From NCBI GenBank assembly GCA_947483095.1, contig CANKLD010000078.1, positions 1 through 6,493 on the forward strand: a stretch of 6,493 bases of DNA. The letters run 5' to 3'. Each line of letters starts with the position of its first letter. Position 1 is the first letter of the stretch. Shown here piece after piece: positions 1 to 5,632 of the stretch. The notes under the pieces were generated by a model. That model did no database searches, had not been told where the DNA came from, and was given only the letters and a program-made list of their open reading frames with translations. Origin of the DNA: Bacteroidota bacterium (GTDB lineage: Bacteria > Bacteroidota > Bacteroidia > Flavobacteriales > Flavobacteriaceae). Made by a program: the position numbers and the translations under genes.

Positions 1-489
1 CGATATCACTAATTGTCCCGGGCAGTTATAGTTTGCAGCAACTACAACTCCATCAATTGAAGCGCAAACTTCTTCAACAACAGCATCTTCCAATCCTAAA
101 ACCGCAGCCATAGTTGAAGGTTTTATTTCACAAGCTTTTTGCATGGCTAATGCCCTTTTTGAAACTAATTTTAGTCCGTCTTCAAATGATAATGTACCAT
201 TTGCAACTAGCGCAGAAAATTCTCCTAAAGAATGTCCAGCAACCATTTCAGGCTTGAAATCGGATAATGTTTTTGCCAATATTACTGAATGCAAAAATAC
301 AGCTGGTTGGGTAACTTTGGTTTCTTTTAATTCTTCAGCAGTTCCTTCAAACATGACATCTGTAATTCGAAAACCTAAAATTTCATTTGCTTTTTCAAAT
401 AAATCCTTTGCTAATTCTGAATTTTCATATAATTCTTTTCCCATTCCTGTAAACTGAGCTCCCTGACCTGGAAATATAAATGCTTTCAT
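1..489 (-). CDS. fabD: Malonyl-CoA:ACP transacylase, N-terminal 163 residues (truncated by window start)
   Basis: FabD moves the malonyl group from malonyl-CoA to the phosphopantetheine arm of acyl carrier protein, supplying the extender unit for type II fatty acid synthesis in the cytoplasm. The reading frame opens at the ATG complementary to 487-489 and stays open to base 1. The protein begins MKAFIFPGQGAQFTGMG, with the family's N-terminal GQGAQ motif at residues 8-12. The nucleophile elbow GHSLGE lies at 85-90, so Ser87 is the predicted acyl-carrying serine. Arg112 in KRALAMQKA matches the arginine that binds the malonyl carboxylate. About 290-310 residues are usual, so a little under half is missing beyond the window; the second catalytic histidine lies in that part. 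A promoter of Bacteroidota type sits 33 bases upstream. Identification is firm from motifs. Open frames on the opposite strand here are shadows. Confidence 0.96.
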   Translation of the reverse strand, partial: MKAFIFPGQGAQFTGMGKELYENSELAKDLFEKANEILGFRITDVMFEGTAEELKETKVTQPAVFLHSVILAKTLSDFKPEMVAGHSLGEFSALVANGTLSFEDGLKLVSKRALAMQKACEIKPSTMAAVLGLEDAVVEEVCASIDGVVVAANYNCPGQLVIS

Positions 490-521
490 ATTTTTATGTT
501 TAATTAACTTAAATTGGAATG

Positions 522-550
522 CAAAAATAGTATTTTTTTGAGCAAATCAA
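522..550 (-). promoter_or_regulatory. Candidate fabD promoter (Bacteroidota type)
   Basis: On the minus strand TTG (550-548) is followed after 18 bases by TATTTTTG (529-522), an exact match to the Bacteroidota -7 consensus TAnnTTTG. The -7 box ends 33 bases before the fabD ATG, leaving a short AT-rich leader. It lies between structured element E1 and fabD, suggesting fabD can be transcribed separately from purT. No transcription data were available. Confidence 0.6.
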
Positions 551-570
551 TCCATTTTCATAATAACAAT

Positions 571-650
571 TTGTCCCGCTGTCCTTTAAAGTCTTGCTTC
601 GTTCCTGCGCAAGAGCTACCACTACCATCGGGGCTACCATGTACGTTAGG
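571..650 (-). repeat. Structured intergenic repeat E1 (candidate structured RNA), copy 1
   Basis: This relatively GC-rich block sits in AT-rich surroundings between the purT stop and the fabD promoter. Read on the minus strand it has a 5' block GATGGTAGTGG (629-619), a hairpin TCTTGC/GCAAGA (614-609 with 597-592, 11-base loop), and a 3' block AAAGGACAGCGGGAC (587-573). CCCG (632-629) can pair with CGGG (578-575) to close the structure. The same two blocks recur at E2 (2358-2435) with nearly the same spacing (31 against 30 bases). The core is 571-635; the outer part to 650 is a guess. From memory it resembles dispersed intergenic repeats of Flavobacterium genomes, and the Rfam flavo-1 RNA motif is a family worth testing. 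I cannot confirm either. No long reading frame accounts for it. Which strand is transcribed is unknown. Confidence 0.6.
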
Positions 651-677
651 ATTTTTTAATATCGTTTTTTAAACCAA

Positions 678-1838
678 TTAATGATGGACGTTTACCACAT
701 TTGCAGCAGCAATTGCTCGTTCAATAATTTCTTCAATAGGAGTTTCTATATTATCATAAGTCAAGGAAACACCCATTCTTCTGTAAGGTCGTGATGTTGG
801 TTTTCCAAATATTCTAAAATCTGTTTTTGGTAACGAAGCAATTTTTTCAATTCCTTCATAGGTTGGATTTAAACTATTTTCAGAAGCTAAAATTACCGCA
901 CTTGCACCCGCCTTTTCTAATGTTATTTCAAATATTGGCAAACTCAAAATCGCACGTAAATGCAATTCAAATTCATTAAAATTTTGAGTACCAGCTAAAG
1001 TTACCATTCCGGTATCGTGAGGTCTTGGTGACAATTCTGAAAAGTAAACCCCTTCGTCAGAAAGAAAAAATTCTACCCCAAAAAGTCCTGCACCACCTAA
1101 AGCTTTGGTAACCTTCTGAGCCATATTCTGCGCTTCGTTTAAGTCAGCTTCAGAAATTCTTGCAGGTTGCCAACTTTCCTGATAATCGCCTCGTTCTTGT
1201 CGATGGCCAATTGGAGCACAAAAAAGTGTTGGATTATTATTTTGAACCACCGTCAATAAAGTAATTTCAGAATGGAACTTTACAAATGCTTCTACAATCA
1301 CTTCTACTACATCACCACGTGAACCTTCAACCGCATAATTCCAAGCTTTTTCAATATCAGATTCCAATTTTATTGTTGATTGCCCTTTTCCTGAAGAGGA
1401 CATCAAGGGCTTAACAACGCAAGGAATTCCAACTTCTGATACTGCTTTTTTCAATTCATTTGCCGTAGTTGCATACTGGTAATTAGCTGTTTTTAATCCT
1501 AATTCTTTATTAGCCAAATCACGAATTGCTTTTCTATTCATAGTAAAATTAGCTGCTTTAGCTGAGGGAACAACTATAATTCCTTGGTTTTCATAATCAT
1601 AAAAACGTTCGGTTCTGATTGCTTCAATTTCGGGAACAATGAAGTCGGGTAGGTGCTTGGCTACAATTCGGTCTAATTCTGATCCGTCAAGCATGTTAAT
1701 CACTTCGAATCCATTGGCGACTTGCATTGCTGGAGCATTTTCATAATTATCAACTGCAATAACAGTTTGCCCAATTCTTTGAGCTGAAATTGTAAATTCT
1801 TTGCCTAATTCACCAGAGCCTAGAAGAAGTATTTTCAT
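678..1838 (-). CDS. purT: Formate-dependent phosphoribosylglycinamide formyltransferase 2
   Basis: PurT makes formyl-GAR from GAR (glycinamide ribonucleotide), formate and ATP, the third step of purine synthesis, without using 10-formyltetrahydrofolate. It is a cytoplasmic ATP-grasp enzyme. The 386 residues match the family length (E. coli 392). The N-terminal pre-ATP-grasp fold opens with GSGELGKE (7-14) and carries VPEIEAI (68-74). The ATP-binding loop SSSGKGQS is at 147-154, the PurT signature [14 protein letters not shown] at 212-225, and the metal-binding acidic residues are Glu256 (GVEFF) and Glu268 in SELSPRPHD. The C-terminal PYRRMGV (351-357) carries the arginine pair that contacts GAR. 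The ATG start gives a complete N-terminus. I found no convincing promoter in the 137 bases upstream, so readthrough from the small gene at 1976-2296 is possible. No other purine genes are adjacent, which is normal for purT. Confidence 0.96.
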   Translation of the reverse strand: MKILLLGSGELGKEFTISAQRIGQTVIAVDNYENAPAMQVANGFEVINMLDGSELDRIVAKHLPDFIVPEIEAIRTERFYDYENQGIIVVPSAKAANFTMNRKAIRDLANKELGLKTANYQYATTANELKKAVSEVGIPCVVKPLMSSSGKGQSTIKLESDIEKAWNYAVEGSRGDVVEVIVEAFVKFHSEITLLTVVQNNNPTLFCAPIGHRQERGDYQESWQPARISEADLNEAQNMAQKVTKALGGAGLFGVEFFLSDEGVYFSELSPRPHDTGMVTLAGTQNFNEFELHLRAILSLPIFEITLEKAGASAVILASENSLNPTYEGIEKIASLPKTDFRIFGKPTSRPYRRMGVSLTYDNIETPIEEIIERAIAAANVVNVHH

Positions 1839-1975
1839 AGAAGAAGTGCTTTAACGTAAAAAATAAAAGCAGGTAATAGTAGCTTTTTAAAATTTTCAGT
1901 AGTATTTTTTTGAACCAGATTTAAAATTTGAAATAATTTTAGGGGGTTGAATATCTAGTTAAAATTGAAATGTAA

Positions 1976-2296
1976 CTATTTTTTCAATGGTATTAATTTA
2001 AATGAGGATACTTTAAAACGATTATCGATTATTTCGCCAACCACTTCGGCTTTTCTTATTGTAGTACAAAAACCATCGCCAGCATGAGCATCCCCATGAG
2101 CATCTATGGATGTTCCATCTACAAAATACGATTTTCCATCGATGCGAATGGCCAATTCACATTCGCGACCTTCCATTCCAAAACGGCATTGACCACAAGA
2201 GGTTTCCACAATTCGAGATTTAAGTTGTTCTTTTTTGTCTTGAGCATTTACAAGTAGCACAGAAAATAAGAAAAGTAAGGAGATTATTTTTTTCAT
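1976..2296 (-). CDS. Small secreted cysteine-containing protein, DUF6370-like, function unknown
   Basis: A 106-residue protein with a clear Sec signal peptide: MKK, a hydrophobic core at 4-16, and a probable signal peptidase I site after VNA (residues 16-18), so the mature protein would be periplasmic or exported. The mature part holds four cysteines (C34 and C37 in SCGQC, C46, C77) and two histidines (H67, H71) in the acidic stretch DAHGDAHAGDGFC. This layout could bind a metal or form disulfides, but that is inference. No lipobox cysteine follows the signal, so it is unlikely to be a lipoprotein. From memory it matches the DUF6370 family of Bacteroidota (CGQC, then an RIDGK-YFVDGT region, then GFC); no function is established that I know of. 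A candidate promoter lies 15 bases upstream. It may be transcribed alone or read through into purT, 137 bases downstream on the same strand. Confidence 0.85.
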   Translation of the reverse strand: MKKIISLLFLFSVLLVNAQDKKEQLKSRIVETSCGQCRFGMEGRECELAIRIDGKSYFVDGTSIDAHGDAHAGDGFCTTIRKAEVVGEIIDNRFKVSSFKLIPLKK

Positions 2297-2311
2297 CTTT
2301 TATTTTTTTTA

Positions 2312-2341
2312 CTAAGGTAGTGATTTTTTGATTTACTGCAA
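2312..2341 (-). promoter_or_regulatory. Candidate promoter of the small secreted-protein gene
   Basis: On the minus strand TTG (2341-2339) is followed after exactly 19 bases by TACCTTAG (2319-2312), one mismatch from TAnnTTTG. The box ends 15 bases before the ATG at 2296, implying a leader of only about ten A-rich bases. Repeat E2 lies 16 bases further upstream. Confidence 0.5.
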
Positions 2342-2357
2342 TTTTGTAGGCAAATTT

Positions 2358-2435
2358 GCGTGAGGGATAGCAGTGGAAATCCTCCCGGTTTTTTCCGGGA
2401 GATTAGAACGGTTAGCCCGACCCTTGAGGTCACGC
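2358..2435 (+). repeat. Structured intergenic repeat E2 (candidate structured RNA), copy 2
   Basis: On the plus strand the element is bounded by GCGTGA (2358-2363), which pairs with TCACGC (2430-2435). Inside, GGG (2364-2366) can pair with CCC (2416-2418). The tip is a perfect 7-bp hairpin, CTCCCGG (2382-2388) with CCGGGAG (2395-2401), around a T6 loop, extended by AAT/ATT past one bulged C. Between the stems lie conserved blocks GATAGCAGTGG (2366-2376) and AACGGTTAGCCCGAC (2407-2421), matching E1 at 9 of 11 and 10 of 15 positions. It lies between the aminotransferase terminator and the promoter of the secreted-protein gene. Its plus-strand reading is antisense to the flanking genes, opposite to E1. 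A simple Rho-independent terminator is unlikely, because the T run is in the loop and none follows the stem. Confidence 0.65.
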
Positions 2436-2439
2436 CAAC

Positions 2440-2471
2440 AAAAAAATAGTTTAAAGTTAGAAGTTTTAAAC
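2440..2471 (-). terminator. Candidate Rho-independent terminator of the desaturase-aminotransferase operon
   Basis: On the minus strand GTTTAAA (2471-2465) and TTTAAAC (2455-2449) form a perfect 7-bp stem with a 9-base loop, followed by TA and then seven T residues (2446-2440). It begins 39 bases after the aminotransferase stop codon. The stem is AT-rich and therefore weak, but position, orientation and T run all fit. Confidence 0.55.
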
Positions 2472-2510
2472 ATCGTCCCTTAGACTTTTTTAAATTTTAA
2501 ATAGCTTTAT

Positions 2511-3695
2511 TTATGCCACTGCAAGCTTGATTCTTATTAGGGCTTCAATGAGTAAATCTTCACTTGTAGCGTATGAAAAACGAATGCAATTAGGATTTCC
2601 AAAAGCATCTCCAGTTACTGTTGCCACATTAGCTTCGGATAAAAGGTACATAGAAAAATCATTAGCATCTTTAATAAAAGTTCCTTTTAGAGTTTTACCA
2701 AAGAAATGGGAAACATCAGGAAACACATAAAAGGCACCTTCTGGAACGTTGATTTTAATTCCTGGAATATCTTTCAATAATCCAACTACCAAATCTCTTC
2801 TGCTGTGAAATGCATCAACCATGTATTTTAAAACTGATGGATCTGCGTCAACTGCTGTAATTGTTGCTCGCTGCGCAATACTGTTTGCTCCGCTGGTTAC
2901 TTGCCCTTGAATTTTTGTACATGCTTTAGCAATAAATTCGGGTGCGCCAATATATCCTATTCTCCATCCTGTCATGGCAAATGCTTTTGCAACACCATTT
3001 ACAGTTATCGTTTTTTCTAACATTCCAGGGATAGATCCAATACTGCAAAAAGTACCTGAAAAATTAATGTGCTCATAAATTTCATCGGCAACAACATAGA
3101 TGTTTGGGTATTTTTCAAGCACATTGGCTAAAGAAGTAAGTTCCTCTCTACTATATACAGAACCACTAGGATTGCAAGGAGAACTGTACCAAATCATTTT
3201 GGTTTTTGGGGTAATGGCAGCTTCCAATTGTGCGGGTGTAATTTTGAAATCGCTTTCTATTGTAGTAGGAACTTCAACAGGCACTCCTCCTGATAATTTA
3301 ACTATTTCAAAGTAACTAACCCAATACGGAGCGGGTAAAATTACCTCGTCTCCATCGTTTAACATTACTTGAGCTATATTGTATAAAGATTGTTTTGCTC
3401 CTGTAGAAACTACAATTTGCAATGGTTTGTAATCCAAATTATTGTCTCTTTTGAATTTTCTGCAAATAGCCTCTTTCAAATCTTGGTAACCTTCAACAGG
3501 AGAATAGGTGCTGTAATTATCGTCGATTGCTTTTTTAGCTGCCTCTTTTATAAAATCGGGTGTATTAAAATCGGGTTCCCCTAAACTTAAACTAATAATA
3601 TCTTTTCCTTGTGCTTTTAATTCTCTTGCCAATGCGGCCATTGCCAATGTTTGTGACGTCGATAAATTATTTATCCTATCCGAAAGTGCATTCAT
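2511..3695 (-). CDS. Class I PLP-dependent aminotransferase, aspartate aminotransferase-like
   Basis: This fold-type I, PLP-dependent enzyme probably moves the amino group between aspartate (or a similar amino acid) and 2-oxoglutarate. The 394 residues match the 1b aspartate aminotransferase group (Thermus type). Visible motifs are SLSLGEPDFNTP (35-46), YSPVEGYQDLKEAI near 64-77, SPCNPSG (172-178) with PLP-contacting Asn175, VVADEIYEH (201-209) with Asp204 and Tyr207, the PLP-binding Lys237 in GVAKAFAMTGWRIGY, and the carboxylate-binding Arg372 in CIRFSYA. All catalytic residues expected for the fold are present. The ATG start gives a full N-terminus. It starts 41 bases after the desaturase stop with no promoter-like sequence between, so co-transcription is likely. 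Substrate is uncertain: members of this group also act as prephenate or broad aromatic aminotransferases, so aspC is not assigned as a symbol. Confidence 0.92.
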   Translation of the reverse strand: MNALSDRINNLSTSQTLAMAALARELKAQGKDIISLSLGEPDFNTPDFIKEAAKKAIDDNYSTYSPVEGYQDLKEAICRKFKRDNNLDYKPLQIVVSTGAKQSLYNIAQVMLNDGDEVILPAPYWVSYFEIVKLSGGVPVEVPTTIESDFKITPAQLEAAITPKTKMIWYSSPCNPSGSVYSREELTSLANVLEKYPNIYVVADEIYEHINFSGTFCSIGSIPGMLEKTITVNGVAKAFAMTGWRIGYIGAPEFIAKACTKIQGQVTSGANSIAQRATITAVDADPSVLKYMVDAFHSRRDLVVGLLKDIPGIKINVPEGAFYVFPDVSHFFGKTLKGTFIKDANDFSMYLLSEANVATVTGDAFGNPNCIRFSYATSEDLLIEALIRIKLAVA

Positions 3696-3736
3696 TCTTG
3701 TGGTTTGTTGTAGTTATTTATTGTAGTGTTAAATTT

Positions 3737-4837
3737 TTATGCTGAAAGTTCTGGTTTCATTCCTAGCTCTTTTAAATGTTTGAAGTGTGCTATTACTGCC
3801 GTTCTCATTGATTTATATTCGTAGTAGGGAAGATTCGCTTCTGCAGCAGCTTCTTTTACAAATTTTGAAATTTTAGTGTAGTGAACGTGACAAATATTTG
3901 GAAACAAATGGTGTTCAATTTGATGATTTAAACCTCCGGTGTACCAGTTTACAATAAAGTTTTTAGGAGCAAAATTTACTGTTGTAAATAATTGGTGAAT
4001 CGCCCAAGTGTGTTCCATTTCTCCCAATTCATTAGGATGTGGATTGGTTGTGTCTTCGGTAATATGAGCCAATTGAAATACAATACTCAAGATCAATCCT
4101 GCGGTGTAATGCATTACAAAAAAACCAAAAAGTACTTTCCACCAAGAAACCCCAATTATCATTGGTACTACAATCCAAATAGAAAAGTAAATTATTTTTG
4201 TGATTACTAATGTAGTCCATAAAATTTTAGGACTTTTAGGTTCTCCATAAGATAATTTTCTTTTCAAATACAGACTCATTTGTTTGAAATCAGTAGTTAA
4301 TGACCAATTAAATGTTAATAATCCATATAAAAATATGGAGTAATAATGTTGGAATTTATGCATATAAGACCACTTTGCTTCTTTTGTAAAACGGATAATT
4401 CTTCCTGCATCTAAATCTTCATCGTGGCCAGGAATATTAGTATAAGTATGGTGTAAAACGTTGTGTTGAACTTGCCAGTTGTAAACATTTCCGGCTAAAA
4501 CATAAATTGTTCCTCCCATAAATTTATTTACCCATCCTTTATTGGAATACGAACCATGATTACCATCGTGCATCACATTCATTCCAATTCCAGCCATTCC
4601 AATTCCAATTACAATTGATAAAATTGTAAAAACCCAAAAAGGCATGTCGGTTAAGGTAATTATTAAAATATAAGGGGTAATAAAAATGGTAAAGAGGATA
4701 ATCGTTTTCAGATACAATTTCCAATTTCCAGTTTTTTCAATGTTGTTTTCTTTGAAATAGTTGTTTACTTTGGAATTTAAAGTCCTAAAAAACTTCATTC
4801 CATCTTGTTTTGCAAATGTAGGGACAGTATTGCTCAT
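3737..4837 (-). CDS. Membrane fatty acid desaturase, QIEHH (front-end-like) type without cytochrome b5 domain
   Basis: This integral membrane di-iron enzyme of the COG3239 / FA_desaturase family introduces a cis double bond into a fatty acyl chain using O2 and an electron donor. The 366-residue protein has three histidine boxes: HDGNH (90-94), HNVLHH (125-130) and QIEHH (306-310); His258 in QLAHITED is a likely extra iron ligand. Hydrophobic segments lie near 45-63, 66-88, 164-180, 207-230 and 235-256, as expected for two membrane hairpins with the boxes on the cytoplasmic side. In the third box Gln replaces the first His, which in eukaryotes marks delta-5/delta-6 front-end desaturases. Unlike those there is no N-terminal cytochrome b5 domain, so electrons must come from a separate carrier. 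Regiospecificity and substrate (acyl-CoA or acyl-lipid) cannot be read from the sequence. It is the first gene of a probable operon with the aminotransferase and has a consensus promoter. Confidence 0.93.
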   Translation of the reverse strand: MSNTVPTFAKQDGMKFFRTLNSKVNNYFKENNIEKTGNWKLYLKTIILFTIFITPYILIITLTDMPFWVFTILSIVIGIGMAGIGMNVMHDGNHGSYSNKGWVNKFMGGTIYVLAGNVYNWQVQHNVLHHTYTNIPGHDEDLDAGRIIRFTKEAKWSYMHKFQHYYSIFLYGLLTFNWSLTTDFKQMSLYLKRKLSYGEPKSPKILWTTLVITKIIYFSIWIVVPMIIGVSWWKVLFGFFVMHYTAGLILSIVFQLAHITEDTTNPHPNELGEMEHTWAIHQLFTTVNFAPKNFIVNWYTGGLNHQIEHHLFPNICHVHYTKISKFVKEAAAEANLPYYEYKSMRTAVIAHFKHLKELGMKPELSA

Positions 4838-4856
4838 AATTTTATTTTATATCCAA

Positions 4857-4886
4857 CAAAGATAATTATTATATAAATTTATTCCA
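4857..4886 (-). promoter_or_regulatory. Candidate promoter of the desaturase operon
   Basis: On the minus strand TATCTTTG (4864-4857) exactly matches TAnnTTTG and ends 19 bases before the desaturase ATG. Nineteen bases upstream is TGG (4886-4884), one mismatch from the -33 TTG. The -7 box is strong and the -33 box weak. It faces away from the rsmG promoter and does not overlap it. Confidence 0.6.
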
Positions 4887-4897
4887 CTAATTTCGAC

Positions 4898-4927
4898 TTA
4901 ATATTTTAACTTTAAATAGTACTTTTG
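4898..4927 (+). promoter_or_regulatory. Candidate rsmG promoter
   Basis: TACTTTTG (4920-4927) exactly matches TAnnTTTG, with TTA (4898-4900) in place of TTG after exactly 19 bases. The -7 box ends 13 bases before the rsmG ATG, so the message would have a leader of only a few bases. Confidence 0.6.
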
Positions 4928-4940
4928 TTAAAAAATATAA

Positions 4941-5570
4941 ATGGAATTTATTCTAAAGTACTTTCCTGAATTAACTGAGGTTCAGATAAGCCAATTCCAA
5001 CAGTTGGAAGCTTTATATCACGATTGGAATTCAAAAATTAATGTAATTTCTCGTAAAGATATCGATCAATTGTATGTAAAACATGTTTTGCATTCTTTGG
5101 CTATTGCCAAAATTCAAAAATTTGAACCAGGAACCTATGTTTTAGATGTTGGAACCGGAGGCGGTTTTCCAGGTATTCCTTTGGCAATTCTATTTCCAGA
5201 AACTCGTTTTTATTTAATTGACGTCATTCTGAAAAAGATAAATGTGGTAAAAGCAGTAGCGGAAGCATTGGAACTTAAAAATGTAAAAGCCGAGCAAATG
5301 CGTGCTGAAAATGTAAAAGGCGATTTCGATTTCATTGTAAGTCGAGCAGTAACCAACATGCCCGATTTTGTTTCTTGGATAAAAGATAAAATCAAAAAAG
5401 AAAACAAGCATACTTTAAAAAATGGAATTCTCTACCTAAAAGGTGGAGATTTGACTGAGGAATTGTCAGGATTTCCCAATGCAACTCAATACACTATATC
5501 CGATTTTTTTGAAGGCGAATTTTTTGAAACTAAGAAAGTAGTTCATTTGCCTTTGAAGTTTAAATCATAA
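4941..5570 (+). CDS. rsmG: 16S rRNA (guanine(527)-N(7))-methyltransferase
   Basis: RsmG (formerly GidB) transfers a methyl group from S-adenosylmethionine to N7 of G527 in the 530 loop of 16S rRNA; in other bacteria its loss gives low-level streptomycin resistance. The 209 residues match the family (E. coli 207). The N-terminal helical part contains the family stretch NVISRKDIDQLYVKHVLHS (34-52). The Rossmann SAM-binding motif I is VLDVGTGGGFPGIPLAI (67-83), the acidic residue ending beta-2 is Asp94, and the SRA motif (134-136) is present. The usual DSxxKK after beta-2 reads DVILKK (94-99) here, a mild departure. The start is secure: an in-frame TAA lies immediately before the ATG. The gene stands alone on the plus strand, diverges from the desaturase operon and ends directly at a hairpin terminator. 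Confidence 0.96.
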   Translation: MEFILKYFPELTEVQISQFQQLEALYHDWNSKINVISRKDIDQLYVKHVLHSLAIAKIQKFEPGTYVLDVGTGGGFPGIPLAILFPETRFYLIDVILKKINVVKAVAEALELKNVKAEQMRAENVKGDFDFIVSRAVTNMPDFVSWIKDKIKKENKHTLKNGILYLKGGDLTEELSGFPNATQYTISDFFEGEFFETKKVVHLPLKFKS

Positions 5571-5597
5571 AAAACCCTCAAATCTTGTGGGTTTTTT
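5569..5597. terminator. Bidirectional hairpin terminator between rsmG and pruA
   Basis: AAAAAACCC (5569-5577) pairs with GGGTTTTTT (5589-5597). The intervening bases add CAA/TTG pairing past one T-T mismatch, leaving a three-base loop. Read on plus, CCC/GGG is followed by six T residues and serves rsmG, whose stop codon TAA overlaps the stem start. Read on minus, the A tract becomes a T tract and can serve pruA, which ends at 5633. The convergent arrangement fits a shared terminator. Confidence 0.85.
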
Positions 5598-5600
5598 ATT

Positions 5601-5628
5601 CTTAAATCTAATTTCTTAAATCTTAAAT
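5601..5628. repeat. Short AT-rich direct repeat
   Basis: CTTAAAT occurs three times, at 5601-5607, 5615-5621 and 5622-5628, and the first two copies extend to CTTAAATCT. The stretch lies between the shared terminator and the pruA stop. It is probably low-complexity sequence; I assign no function. Confidence 0.4.
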
Positions 5629-5632
5629 TATT

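Noticed and set aside
143..457. Open plus-strand frame of about 104 codons
   Set aside because: It lies wholly inside fabD on the other strand, has no recognisable motif, and the fabD frame carries catalytic motifs.
1839..1975. Promoter or riboswitch upstream of purT
   Set aside because: No TAnnTTTG match at a suitable distance and no purine-riboswitch-like conserved core could be seen; the stretch is plain AT-rich sequence.
1956..1978. TAGTTA/TAACTA inverted repeat at the end of the secreted-protein gene as a terminator
   Set aside because: The stem is only six AT-rich pairs, includes the stop codon, and is not followed by a T run.
2382..2401. E2 tip hairpin as a plain Rho-independent terminator
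   Set aside because: The T run is in the loop and the bases after the stem are not T-rich on either strand; the conserved flanking blocks shared with E1 explain it better.
3992..4220. Short open frames on both strands inside the desaturase gene
   Set aside because: They overlap the histidine-box coding frame and have no domain or start context; they are shadows.
5210..5411. Two minus-strand open frames inside rsmG
   Set aside because: They are antisense to a well-supported gene and their translations are low-complexity Phe/Ser/Thr-rich.
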